Shown: positions 17,425 to 25,843 of the stretch, piece by piece | Layout of the letters: the number at the start of each line of letters is the position of its first letter | Position numbering within the stretch: position 1 is the first letter of the stretch | DNA from: Bradyrhizobium sp. RP6 | Lineage (GTDB): Bacteria; Pseudomonadota; Alphaproteobacteria; Rhizobiales; Xanthobacteraceae | NCBI RefSeq assembly: GCF_003837805.1 | Contig: NZ_RQIT01000006.1 | Location: 186,001 to 250,000, forward strand | Length of the DNA stretch: 64,000 nt | Direction: 5' to 3' | Position numbers and translations under genes: made by a program | Notes under the pieces: generated by a model | The model's database searches: none | The model's input: only the letters and a program-made list of their open reading frames with translations | Told to the model about the DNA's origin: nothing

Positions 17425-18927
17425 ATGAATGTCGCTGTTCGCAGTCACGCCACGGCCAAACAGGCTTCTGGACATTTCGACGTGCTGATCGTCGGCGCCG
17501 GTATCTCCGGCATCGGCAGCGCCTATCACATCCAGAAGCAGCTTCCGGGCACGAGCTACGTCATCCTGGAGACGCAGGAAACATTCGGCGGCACCTGGAG
17601 CACACATCGCTATCCCGGCATTCGCTCCGACAGTGATCTGCATACCTTTGGCTACAGCTTCAAGCCGTGGGTCGGCCCGCCGATCGCGACCGCCGAGGAA
17701 ATCCTCTCCTATATGAAAGAGGTGATCGACGACAACGATATCGCGCGGCACATCCGCTACAAGCACAAGATCAATTCCGCCAGCTGGTCCAGCGAGCAGA
17801 ATCTCTGGACCATTGAGGCGGTGACGACCGACACCGGCGAGCCTAGGACCTTCACCGCCAACTTCCTCTGGATGTGCCAGGGCTATTATCGCCATTCGGA
17901 AGGCTACACGCCGCAATGGAAGGGCATGGACCGCTTCAAGGGCCGCATCGTCCATCCCCAGACCTGGCCCGATGATATCGACCTCGCCAACAAGAAGGTC
18001 GTCGTGATCGGCTCGGGCGCGACGGCGGCAACGCTGGTGCCGAACATCGCGGACCAATGCGCGCATGTCACCATGCTGCAGCGCTCGCCGACTTACTTCC
18101 GCCTGGGCCGCAACGCCATCGAGATCGCGGAAGAATTGCGGCGGCTTCAGGTCGACGAAGCCTGGATCCATGAGATCGTGCGACGCAAGATCCTGTTCGA
18201 GCAGGATGCGTTCACGAAGCTCTGCGTGTCCAAGCCCGAGCAGGTCAAGAAGGAGCTGATCGGCCAGATCAGCGCCGTGCTCGGCCCGGACTACGACGTC
18301 GAGACCCACTTCACGCCAAAATACCGGCCGTGGCGGCAGCGCATCGCTTTCGTGCCGGATGCCGACCTGTTTAAGGGCATTGCCAGCGGCAAGGCCTCGG
18401 TCGTGACCGACGAGATCGAGTGCTTCGTCGAGAACGGCATCCAGCTCAAATCGGGCAAGGTGCTCGAGGCCGACATCATCGTCACCGCGACCGGGTTCAA
18501 TCTCGCCGCGCTCGGCGACATCGCCTTCGAGATCGACGGCAGGCCGCTCGCTTTCGGCGACACCGTCACCTATCGCGGCATGATGTTCACGGGCGTGCCG
18601 AACATGGTCTGGGTATTCGGCTATTTCCGCGCCAGCTGGACGCTGCGCGTCGATCTCGTCGCCGATTTCGTCTGCCGGCTGCTCGGACACATGAAGGCGA
18701 AGGGTGCAAAGAAGGTCGAAGTCAAGCTGCGTCCTGAAGACCACAACATGCCGATCCTGCCCTGGATCGATCCGGAAAACTTCAACCCCGGCTACATGAT
18801 GCGCAACATGGACCTCCTGCCCAGGCGCGGCGACAAGCCGGAATGGCAGCACAGCCAGGACTACTGGACCGAGAAGGACGAGATTCCGAAGACGGAGCTG
18901 GACGACAAGGCGTTTGTGTACGGGTGA
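17425..18927 (+). CDS. Flavin-containing monooxygenase, Baeyer-Villiger type
   Basis: The 500-residue protein has an FAD-binding Rossmann motif G-A-G-I-S-G near residues 25-30, the F-G-G-T-W-S-T-H-R-Y-P-G block near 53-64, and the exact Baeyer-Villiger fingerprint F-x-G-x-x-x-H-x-x-x-W-P (F-K-G-R-I-V-H-P-Q-T-W-P) near 171-182. A second NADPH-binding motif G-S-G-A-T-A follows near 196-201. It should convert a ketone to an ester or oxygenate a heteroatom with NADPH and O2. The substrate is unknown. It is a single gene in the gap between the protease and the leftward regulator pair. Confidence 0.9.
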   Translation: MNVAVRSHATAKQASGHFDVLIVGAGISGIGSAYHIQKQLPGTSYVILETQETFGGTWSTHRYPGIRSDSDLHTFGYSFKPWVGPPIATAEEILSYMKEVIDDNDIARHIRYKHKINSASWSSEQNLWTIEAVTTDTGEPRTFTANFLWMCQGYYRHSEGYTPQWKGMDRFKGRIVHPQTWPDDIDLANKKVVVIGSGATAATLVPNIADQCAHVTMLQRSPTYFRLGRNAIEIAEELRRLQVDEAWIHEIVRRKILFEQDAFTKLCVSKPEQVKKELIGQISAVLGPDYDVETHFTPKYRPWRQRIAFVPDADLFKGIASGKASVVTDEIECFVENGIQLKSGKVLEADIIVTATGFNLAALGDIAFEIDGRPLAFGDTVTYRGMMFTGVPNMVWVFGYFRASWTLRVDLVADFVCRLLGHMKAKGAKKVEVKLRPEDHNMPILPWIDPENFNPGYMMRNMDLLPRRGDKPEWQHSQDYWTEKDEIPKTELDDKAFVYG

Positions 18928-18975
18928 GGGGCGTCGTCGGTGGAAGGGGCGGTAGACGGCGCTACACACCCCGCT

Positions 18976-19012
18976 GTCGTCCCGGATCGGCGCTGCGCTT
19001 GTCCGGGACGAC
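18976..19012. terminator. Probable bidirectional terminator hairpin
   Basis: An 11-base perfect inverted repeat (GTCGTCCCGGA at 18976-18986 against TCCGGGACGAC at 19002-19012) sits between the convergent monooxygenase and response-regulator genes. It lacks a clear T-run, so it may be a palindromic repeat used as a terminator. Confidence 0.5.
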
Positions 19013-19056
19013 GCCGTTGATCGGGTGAGCGGCATCCCAACTCATTTGCAGCACAT

Positions 19057-19977
19057 TCACGAATTCCGCCTTGTCGCATTCGCCGCAATGGCCGCCGCGG
19101 CCGTCCGGTTCTCCACGCCGAGCTTGGCGTAGATCTGCTCGAGATGCTTGTCGACCGTGCGCGGGCTGAGACCCAAGATTTGCGCGATGTCGCGGTTGGT
19201 CTTGCCCTTGCTGAGCCAGGCCAGAACCTCTCCCTCGCGGGTGGTGAGGCCGAGCTCGCTGGTGAATTCGGGCGGCAGCGCGGTGCCGGAGTCCCTGGAG
19301 AGCCGCAGCAGGAACTCGTTCGGCGCGGTTTCGCCCATGTAATAGAGCCGAAGTTGCGGATTGTCGGGCAAGGAAGCTCCTTGCGACTTCGAGCTGCCCT
19401 TGGCCTTGGCCTGCTCCAGCCACTGCAGCAGCGCTGGCGGCAGGACGAAATCGTCGGCCTGCGCGCCGTGATGGTCGGACAGCAGTTTCTGCGCCTGCGG
19501 CGTCGCCCAGAGCACGTTGCCTTGGCGATTGACCGCGAACAGGAAGCGGCCGGAGACGTCGAGCGCCGCGCGCGCGCTCTGGGTCAGCCGGGCATTTCCG
19601 AGATGGACGCGGATGCGTGCCAGCATCTCCTCGATCACGATCGGCTTGGTCACGTAGTCGACGCCGCCGGCTTCAAGTCCACGCACGATATGCTCGGTCT
19701 CGGCAAGGCCCGTCATGAAGATCACGGGGACGTTGGCAAGACCGGCATCGCGCTTGAGCCGGCGGCAGGTCTCGAAGCCGTCGATGCCGGGCATCACCGC
19801 ATCGAGCAGAATGATGTCGGGCGTGAGCTGCTCGATGATGCGCATCGCCGCGGCGCCGTCGAGCGCCACCATGACCGTCATGCCGGCGCCGTCGAGCGCG
19901 TCGGTGAGCAGCCGGAGCGTCTCCGGAGAATCATCGACAACGAGCGCAACGTCGCGCTTCTTCGACTCAATGTTCAT
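19057..19977 (-). CDS. LuxR/NarL-type response regulator
   Basis: The 306-residue protein has a receiver domain (about 8-125; phospho-acceptor Asp59 in L-L-D-A-V-M-P, K-P-I near 110) and a PAS-like middle region (about 140-190, with a V-S-G-R-F-L-F-A-V-N segment). A LuxR-type helix-turn-helix (about 238-298; L-T-T-R-E-G-E-V-L-A-W then N-R-D-I-A) ends it. Its start overlaps the 3' end of the sensor gene by 11 bases, so the two are translationally coupled. It most likely takes phosphate from the permease-kinase fusion and controls the divergent amide-uptake operon. Confidence 0.92.
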   Translation of the reverse strand: MNIESKKRDVALVVDDSPETLRLLTDALDGAGMTVMVALDGAAAMRIIEQLTPDIILLDAVMPGIDGFETCRRLKRDAGLANVPVIFMTGLAETEHIVRGLEAGGVDYVTKPIVIEEMLARIRVHLGNARLTQSARAALDVSGRFLFAVNRQGNVLWATPQAQKLLSDHHGAQADDFVLPPALLQWLEQAKAKGSSKSQGASLPDNPQLRLYYMGETAPNEFLLRLSRDSGTALPPEFTSELGLTTREGEVLAWLSKGKTNRDIAQILGLSPRTVDKHLEQIYAKLGVENRTAAAAIAANATRRNS

Positions 19978-22900
19978 ACGCGTGCAACGTCTTCAATGTG
20001 GCCATGTACTGGTCGAGATCGAAGCGATCGACCAGCGACCGCATCTGCGCGACGAAGTCGGCATGCTCAGGATGATCGTTGCCGATCTCGTCCAGCTTCA
20101 ACTGGATACCCCTGACGTAGCCGATCTGGCCGAGCCCGATCAGGGCCTCGATGTGCCGCGCCGGTGGCTTTGATCCGGTCTCGGGACGCCAGAGCGGCAC
20201 CGCGACCTCGCCCGAACCGTATTGCCATTCGATCTTGAGGAGCTGACGGATCGTCTCCAGCAGCCGCGGGATGTCGATCGGCTTCATCAGGTAGCCGTCG
20301 TGGAAGGGTTGAGCCAGCGGCGCGCCGTGGGCCTCCAACGCGCTTGCCGACACCATCAGGATGCGCGCCTGGTGATGGCCGCTCGCGCGCAAGGCCTCGG
20401 CCACGGTCCAGCCGTCCATGGCGGGCATCGAGATATCGAGCAGGAACAGATCGGGCCGGCAATGCTGCGCCAGCGCGAGGCAGCCGGCGCCGTCGGGCGC
20501 GCTGAGCAGGATGAAACCGAGCGGCGTCAGCACCTCGCGCAGGAGGTCGCGATGCACGGGATCATCGTCGGTGATGAGGATGGTCTTGCGGGCACCGTGA
20601 TAGCCGGAGACCGGGGCCTCAACCGGTGCGATGCGCTGGGGATTGGTGACCTCCGAGAGCAGGATCTTGACCTTGAACGTTGAGCCGGCGCCGACCGCGC
20701 TTACGACCTTGATATCGCCGCCCATCACGCCGGCGAGCAGGCGGCTGATGGTGAGGCCGAGGCCGGTGCCGGTCTGCGGCTGCGAGACGCCAAGCGCACC
20801 GCGCTCGAAAGGCGCGAAGATGCGTTCGAGATCGTCGCTCCGGATGCCCGGGCCGGTGTCGATCACCTCGAATTCGGCAACGGGGCTGCGATAGTGCACG
20901 ACGAATTGCACACTGCCGGACTGGGTGAACTTGATGGCGTTCGAGAGCAAATTGATCAGCACCTGGCGCAGCCGCTTCTCGTCCGCATAGACCACGAGCG
21001 GCAGCGACGCCGGCCGCCTGAACACGAAATCGATGCCTTTGGCCGCAGCCTGAAGGCGGAACATGCCGACGAGCTGCTCGAGGAATTCGCCGAGGCGCAC
21101 CTCGTCGCGCGACAGATACAGCCGCCCCGCCTCGATCTTGGAAATGTCCAGGATGCCGTCGATCAGGCCGGACAGATGGTCGGCGCTGCGGCGGACGACG
21201 CGGACCTGGTCGCGCGGCTTCGGGCCCAGTGTCGTATCCTGCTCGAGCAGCTGGGCATAGCCGCTGATCGCGTTCAGCGGCGAGCGCAGCTCATGGCTCA
21301 GGCCCACCACGTAGCGGCTCTTGGCGAGGTTGGCGGATTCGGCGACTTCCTTGGCACGTTGGAGCTCGGCGTCGGTGCGCTTGTGCGCGTCGATCTCCTG
21401 GATCAGCAGCGCGGTCTGCCGCCGCGTCTCGGCCTCGGCGGCGCGGCGGCTCTGCTGCGCCAGCACGAACAGCCAGGCAACCACGCCGATGATGATGCTG
21501 AGCGAGAAGAACACCTTCCAGAGCACGTCGGACACGAGCTCGTTTTCCCCACGGACGCTCGCCGACGTCTGCAGATAGATCAGTCCCAGCACCAGGGCGA
21601 CCAGGCCGGCTGAGACCGCGAACACGCCTATATAGTGGCCGAGTTGAGAGTTGATCCGGGCATAGATCGATTGCGGCATCAGCTTGCCCAGCGTCTCTGC
21701 CACCTGTATCTGGATTCGTGCGTGCGGCTTGCAGAGATCGTGGCAGCGCGCGTCCAGCGAACAGCACAGCGAGCAGATCGGCCCGGCATAGGCAGGGCAG
21801 GAGGCCATGTCCTCCGGCTCGAACGAGTGCTCGCAGATGCAGCACTGGATCGCTTCGATGTTCTGCCAGCTCCGCTTCGGCTTGCGCGCGATGTAGTACT
21901 TGCCGTCGGTGGCCCAGGCAATCAACGGTGCGGTGAGGAAGGCCACCGCGAGCGCTATGAAGGCTGACAGCGCCTTCGCGGTCGGCCCGAACAGGCCGTA
22001 AAAGGCGCTGATGGAAACGATGGTCGCGATCGTCATCGCACCCACGCCGACCGGGTTGATGTCGTAGAGATGCGCGCGCTTGAACTCGATCTGCTGCGGT
22101 CGCAAACCAAGCGGCTTGTTGACGACGAGATCGGCGACCAGCGCGCCGACCCAGGCGATCGCGACGTTCGAATAGAGCGCCAGCGTCTGCTCCAGGGCCT
22201 TGTAGACGCCGATCTCCATCAACAGCAGCGCCACGATGACGTTGAAGACCAGCCAGACCACGCGCCCGGGATGGCTGTGGGTCAAACGCGAGAAGAAGTT
22301 CGACCAGGCGATCGAGCCGGCATAGGCGTTGGTGACGTTGATCTTGACTTGCGACAGGATCACGAAAGTGCCGGTCAACGCCAGCGCGAGGTCAGGCTGC
22401 GACAGCACATAGCGGAACGCTTCGAGATACATGTGCGCCGGCTCGGCGGCCTCCTCGGGCGGCACGCCGTGGCTGAGCGCGAAGAAGGCAAGAAACGAGC
22501 CGGCCAGCAGCTTCAGCGCGCCGAGCACGATCCAGCCCGGTCCTGCGCTCATCAGCGCCATCCACCAGGAGGCCCTCGAGGCGCGGCGGTCGCGCGGCAG
22601 AAATCGCAGGAAGTCGACCTGCTCGCCGATCTGCGCCACCAGCGAGAACACGACCGAGGCGGCAACGCCGAACAGCAGCAGATCGAAATGTCCGTTGAGA
22701 TCGCCGTGCTCGCCCGAGAACTTGCGCCACTCCGTGAAGGAGTGCGGGTTGTGCCAGGCGATCGCCGCGAACGGAATGATGTGAAGGATCACCCATAGCG
22801 GCTGCGTCCACAATTGGAAGCGGCTGATCAGCGTGATGCCGTAGGCAACCAGCGGGATGATGACGACGGCGCTGATGAGGTAGCCGATCGGTCGCGGAAT

Positions 22901-23338
22901 CCCGAAGCACATCTCGAGCGCGGACGCGAGGATCACGGCTTCGATCGCAAAGAAGATGAAGGTGAAGGACGCGTAGATCAGCGACGTGACGGTCGAGCCG
23001 ATGTAACCGAAGCCGGCTCCTCGCGTCAGCAGGTCGATGTCGATGCCGCACTTCGCCGCATAATACGCAATGGGCACCCCGCAGCAGAAGATGATGATCG
23101 AGACCACCAGGATGGCGGCAGTCGCGTTGGTGACGCCATAGTTCAGCGTGATTGTGCCGCCGATCGCTTCCATCGCCAGGAATGAGATCGCGCCCAGGGC
23201 AGTGTTGGCGACGCGGGCGGCGGACCAGCGGCGTGCGCTCTTGGCGGTGAAGCGCAGGGCGTAGTCTTCCAGCGTCTGGTTGGCGACCCATTGGTTGTAC
23301 TGGCGCCTGACGCGGTCTATTCGCTGCCGCCCTGCCAC
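19967..23338 (-). CDS. NCS1-like permease/histidine kinase/receiver fusion (amide or urea sensor?)
   Basis: This 1123-residue protein fuses a nucleobase-cation-symport-1-like permease (about 20-480, roughly twelve helices) to a cysteine-rich linker (Cys499, 500, 502, 514, 522, 525, 526, 532 and 536). Two more helices (about 570-590 and 608-628), a histidine kinase (His682 in S-H-E-L-R-S-P, Asn800, D-T-G-P-G 827-831, G-T-G-L-G-L 857-862) and a receiver (Asp968 in L-L-D-I-S-M-P) follow. The GTG at 23338 has a strong ribosome site; an ATG at 23452 would lie upstream of the candidate promoter at 23375. The permease half probably senses or transports a small nitrogen compound, since the divergent operon imports and hydrolyses amides. 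Confidence 0.92.
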   Translation of the reverse strand: MAGRQRIDRVRRQYNQWVANQTLEDYALRFTAKSARRWSAARVANTALGAISFLAMEAIGGTITLNYGVTNATAAILVVSIIIFCCGVPIAYYAAKCGIDIDLLTRGAGFGYIGSTVTSLIYASFTFIFFAIEAVILASALEMCFGIPRPIGYLISAVVIIPLVAYGITLISRFQLWTQPLWVILHIIPFAAIAWHNPHSFTEWRKFSGEHGDLNGHFDLLLFGVAASVVFSLVAQIGEQVDFLRFLPRDRRASRASWWMALMSAGPGWIVLGALKLLAGSFLAFFALSHGVPPEEAAEPAHMYLEAFRYVLSQPDLALALTGTFVILSQVKINVTNAYAGSIAWSNFFSRLTHSHPGRVVWLVFNVIVALLLMEIGVYKALEQTLALYSNVAIAWVGALVADLVVNKPLGLRPQQIEFKRAHLYDINPVGVGAMTIATIVSISAFYGLFGPTAKALSAFIALAVAFLTAPLIAWATDGKYYIARKPKRSWQNIEAIQCCICEHSFEPEDMASCPAYAGPICSLCCSLDARCHDLCKPHARIQIQVAETLGKLMPQSIYARINSQLGHYIGVFAVSAGLVALVLGLIYLQTSASVRGENELVSDVLWKVFFSLSIIIGVVAWLFVLAQQSRRAAEAETRRQTALLIQEIDAHKRTDAELQRAKEVAESANLAKSRYVVGLSHELRSPLNAISGYAQLLEQDTTLGPKPRDQVRVVRRSADHLSGLIDGILDISKIEAGRLYLSRDEVRLGEFLEQLVGMFRLQAAAKGIDFVFRRPASLPLVVYADEKRLRQVLINLLSNAIKFTQSGSVQFVVHYRSPVAEFEVIDTGPGIRSDDLERIFAPFERGALGVSQPQTGTGLGLTISRLLAGVMGGDIKVVSAVGAGSTFKVKILLSEVTNPQRIAPVEAPVSGYHGARKTILITDDDPVHRDLLREVLTPLGFILLSAPDGAGCLALAQHCRPDLFLLDISMPAMDGWTVAEALRASGHHQARILMVSASALEAHGAPLAQPFHDGYLMKPIDIPRLLETIRQLLKIEWQYGSGEVAVPLWRPETGSKPPARHIEALIGLGQIGYVRGIQLKLDEIGNDHPEHADFVAQMRSLVDRFDLDQYMATLKTLHAYEH

Positions 23339-23374
23339 GTAACCCCCACTCCCTGATACGGACCCGGACCCCTC

Positions 23375-23389
23375 GCAAATTCCGTACCA
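23375..23389 (-). promoter_or_regulatory. Candidate sigma-54 promoter for the sensor kinase gene
   Basis: Read leftward, the sequence TGGTACGGAATTTGC differs from the sigma-54 consensus TGGCACG-N4-TTGC at one position, with the invariant GG and GC at the right spacing. Transcription would start near 23363, about 25 bases before the GTG at 23338. That fits nitrogen control of an amide or urea sensor. Confidence 0.6.
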
Positions 23390-23412
23390 GAAGCCTACGT
23401 CGGCATTTTGCG

Positions 23413-23450
23413 GTGCAGTATACGCGATCTTGCGTATGCTTGTGCTGCAC
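23413..23450. promoter_or_regulatory. Nested imperfect dyad in the divergent amide-operon promoter region
   Basis: An inner inverted repeat ATACGC/GCGTAT (23420-23425 and 23432-23437) lies inside an outer GTGCAG/CTGCAC pair (23413-23418 and 23445-23450). It is 60 bases upstream of the binding-protein ATG and about 50-90 bases upstream of the predicted sigma-54 start, so it could be a regulator site for either direction. The spacing is asymmetric, so this is only a candidate. Confidence 0.35.
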
Positions 23451-23509
23451 AAATTCGAGCCATCCTCCCGGCACCGATAGCGTGTTCTCGAACAAAAGTG
23501 GGGGTGCTC

Positions 23510-24769
23510 ATGTCAGACGAAGCAAACAAGGGCCTGTTGTCGCCGCTCCGGCGCAAATTGCTGATGGGGATGGCCGCCGTGCCTGTTGTCACGATGCTGC
23601 CGCGGGCGTCCTTTGCGCAGGCCCCGGCGACATCGGCGGTCAACACCACGGGTCTTGCGGTCACCGACACCGAGGTCACGGTCGGCATCCTGCATTCGGC
23701 GACCGGCACCATGGCGATCTCCGAGACCGGCTCGATCGAGGCCGAAAAGCTCGCGATCGAGCAGATCAACGCGGCCGGTGGCGTGCTCGGGCGCAAGATC
23801 AAGTTCATCCAGGAGGACGGCGCCTCCGATTGGCCGACCTTCGCGGAAAAGGCCAAGAAGCTGCTGGTCAACGACAAGGTCGCGGCCATCATGGGCTGCT
23901 GGACCTCGGCTTCCCGCAAGGCGGTGCTGCCGGTCGTCGAGCAGTATAACGGCATGCTCTATTATCCGACCTTCTACGAAGGCCTCGAGCAGTCCAAGAA
24001 TGTGATCTACACCGGCCAGGAAGCGACCCAGCAGATTCTCGCCGGCCTGAACTGGATCGCCAAGGAGAAGGGCGCGAAGACCTTCTTCTTCATCGGTTCC
24101 GACTACATCTGGCCGCGCACCTCGAACAAGATCGCGCGCAAGCACGTCGAAAACGTCCTGAAGGGCAAGGTCGTCGGCGAGGAGTACTACGCGCTCGGCA
24201 GCACGCAGTTCAACTCGGTCATCAACAAGATCAAGCTGACCAAGCCCGACGTGATCTTCACCGACGTCGTCGGTGGCTCCAACGTCGCGTTCTACAAGCA
24301 GCTCAAGGCCGCCGGCATCGATCTCGCCAAGCAGCCGCTGCTGACGATTTCGGTGACCGAGGACGAAATCGACGGCATCGGTGGCGAGAACATTGCTGGC
24401 GCGTACGCCTGCATGAAGTACTTCCAGTCGCTGGACAATCCCAACAACAAGGCCTTCGTGCCCGCCTTCAAGAAGATGTGGGGCGAGAAGACCGTGATCG
24501 GAGACGTCACCCAGGCTGCGTATCTCGGCCCGTGGCTGTGGAAGTTGACCGTCGAGAAGGCCGGCTCCTTCGACGTCGACAAGATCGCGGCAGCGTCGCC
24601 CGGCGTCGAATTCAAGGGGGCCCCGGAAGGTTACGTGCGCATCCACGAAAACCATCATCTCTGGTCGAAGACCCGGGTGGGTCGGGCCAAGCTCGATGGC
24701 CAGTTCGAGCTGATCTACGAGACCGCCGATCTCGTCGAGCCGGATCCGTTCCCGAAGGGCTACCAGTAA
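23510..24769 (+). CDS. Urea/short-chain amide ABC transporter binding protein (UrtA/FmdD-like)
   Basis: The 419-residue periplasmic protein has an N-terminal export signal with adjacent arginines (P-L-R-R-K-L-L-M-G, then a hydrophobic run ending S-F-A-Q), possibly a Tat signal. The mature part starts with V-G-I-L-H-S-A-T-G-T-M-A-I-S-E-T, characteristic of UrtA-type urea receptors within the branched-chain amino-acid receptor superfamily. The ATG at 23510 follows a G-rich ribosome site. It heads an operon with two permeases, two ATPases, formamidase, fmdB and amidase. That resembles the fmd system of Methylophilus for urea and short-chain amides, so the ligand may be formamide, acetamide or urea. 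Confidence 0.92.
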   Translation: MSDEANKGLLSPLRRKLLMGMAAVPVVTMLPRASFAQAPATSAVNTTGLAVTDTEVTVGILHSATGTMAISETGSIEAEKLAIEQINAAGGVLGRKIKFIQEDGASDWPTFAEKAKKLLVNDKVAAIMGCWTSASRKAVLPVVEQYNGMLYYPTFYEGLEQSKNVIYTGQEATQQILAGLNWIAKEKGAKTFFFIGSDYIWPRTSNKIARKHVENVLKGKVVGEEYYALGSTQFNSVINKIKLTKPDVIFTDVVGGSNVAFYKQLKAAGIDLAKQPLLTISVTEDEIDGIGGENIAGAYACMKYFQSLDNPNNKAFVPAFKKMWGEKTVIGDVTQAAYLGPWLWKLTVEKAGSFDVDKIAAASPGVEFKGAPEGYVRIHENHHLWSKTRVGRAKLDGQFELIYETADLVEPDPFPKGYQ

Positions 24770-24845
24770 GCGACGGCATCCCTCGCGCCTTCTCGCAGAC
24801 ACCAAGCCGCTCCCTGGCGTGGATCGCAAGTCCATGCCTCAAGAC

Positions 24846-24875
24846 CCCGCGTCGCGAACCTGCTCGCGACGCGGG
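24846..24875 (+). terminator. Strong hairpin after the binding-protein gene
   Basis: A perfect 12-base stem (24846-24857 against 24864-24875, six-base loop) lies 76 bases past the binding-protein stop and 25 bases before the permease gene. With no T-run, it more likely stabilises or attenuates the mRNA so the receptor is made in excess over the membrane parts. Confidence 0.65.
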
Positions 24876-24899
24876 ACCCTTTCCCGACGGAGGACATAG

Positions 24900-25826
24900 A
24901 TGTTCGGCGACTATTCGATTGGCGACCTTGGCTCGATCTTCGTCATGCAGGGTTTTGCCGGACTGATCCTGTTCTCCGTCTATGTCCTGATGGCGCTCGG
25001 ACTTGCCATCATCTTCGGCCAGATGGGCGTCATCAACATGGCCCATGGCGAGTTCATGATCCTCGGGGCCTACGTCACCTGGATGACCTCGAACGTCTTC
25101 CAAGCCTACATGCCGAGCCTGTTCGGCGGCTACTTCTTCCTTGCGATGATCCTGGCATTCGTCGCATCCGGCGCGCTCGGCATGCTGGTGGAGTGGGTGC
25201 TGATACGGCACCTCTACAAGCGACCGCTCGATACGCTGCTTGCCACCTGGGGCCTCAGCCTGATGCTTCAGCAGGCCTATCGCTCCGTGTTCGGCGCGCG
25301 CGAGGTCGGCGTCGAGCTGCCGCAATGGATGCTGGGCTCGCTGCACGTGACCGACAGCATCGAGGTGCCGATCAACGGCGTCTTCGTGATGGGTCTCACC
25401 GTGCTGATCACCGTTTCCGTTGCCTACGTTCTCTACCTGTCGCGCTGGGGGCGCCAGGTGCGTGCGGTCGTGCAGAACCGCATCATGGCCGGCGCGGTCG
25501 GCATCAACACCGAAAAGGTCGATCGCTACACTTTCGGCCTCGGCTGCGGCATCGCGGGCGTCGCCGGCAGCGCCTTCACCATGATCGGGTCGACCGGGCC
25601 GACCTCCGGTCAGCTCTACATCGTCGATACCTTCCTTGTGGTCGTGTTCGGCGGCGCCGCCAGCCTGCTCGGCACCATCGCCTCGGCCTTCTCGATCTCG
25701 CAGACGCAATCGACGCTCGAGTTCTTCATGTCGGGCTCGATGGCCAAGGTGCTCACGCTGCTCGCTGTCGTCGGCATCCTGATGCTGCGGCCGCAGGGTC
25801 TCTTCGCCCTCAAAGTCCGCAAATAA
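24900..25826 (+). CDS. Urea/amide ABC transporter permease (UrtB/LivH type)
   Basis: The 308-residue membrane protein has about eight hydrophobic segments and the LivH-family motif G-Q-M-G-V-I-N-M-A-H-G-E-F near residues 40-52. The ATG follows a strong ribosome site (GGAGGACATAG). It should form the channel with the LivM-type subunit at 25844 and be energised by the two ATPases downstream. Its start lies just after the hairpin that follows the binding-protein gene. Confidence 0.93.
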   Translation: MFGDYSIGDLGSIFVMQGFAGLILFSVYVLMALGLAIIFGQMGVINMAHGEFMILGAYVTWMTSNVFQAYMPSLFGGYFFLAMILAFVASGALGMLVEWVLIRHLYKRPLDTLLATWGLSLMLQQAYRSVFGAREVGVELPQWMLGSLHVTDSIEVPINGVFVMGLTVLITVSVAYVLYLSRWGRQVRAVVQNRIMAGAVGINTEKVDRYTFGLGCGIAGVAGSAFTMIGSTGPTSGQLYIVDTFLVVVFGGAASLLGTIASAFSISQTQSTLEFFMSGSMAKVLTLLAVVGILMLRPQGLFALKVRK

Positions 25827-25843
25827 CGAGAAGCAGGCAAGCC

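Noticed and set aside
23453..23509. A sigma-54 site on the plus strand before the receptor gene
   Set aside because: The only GGCAC-like match (CGGCACCGATAGCGT, about 23470-23484) has wrong bases at the -12 element; not reported as a promoter.
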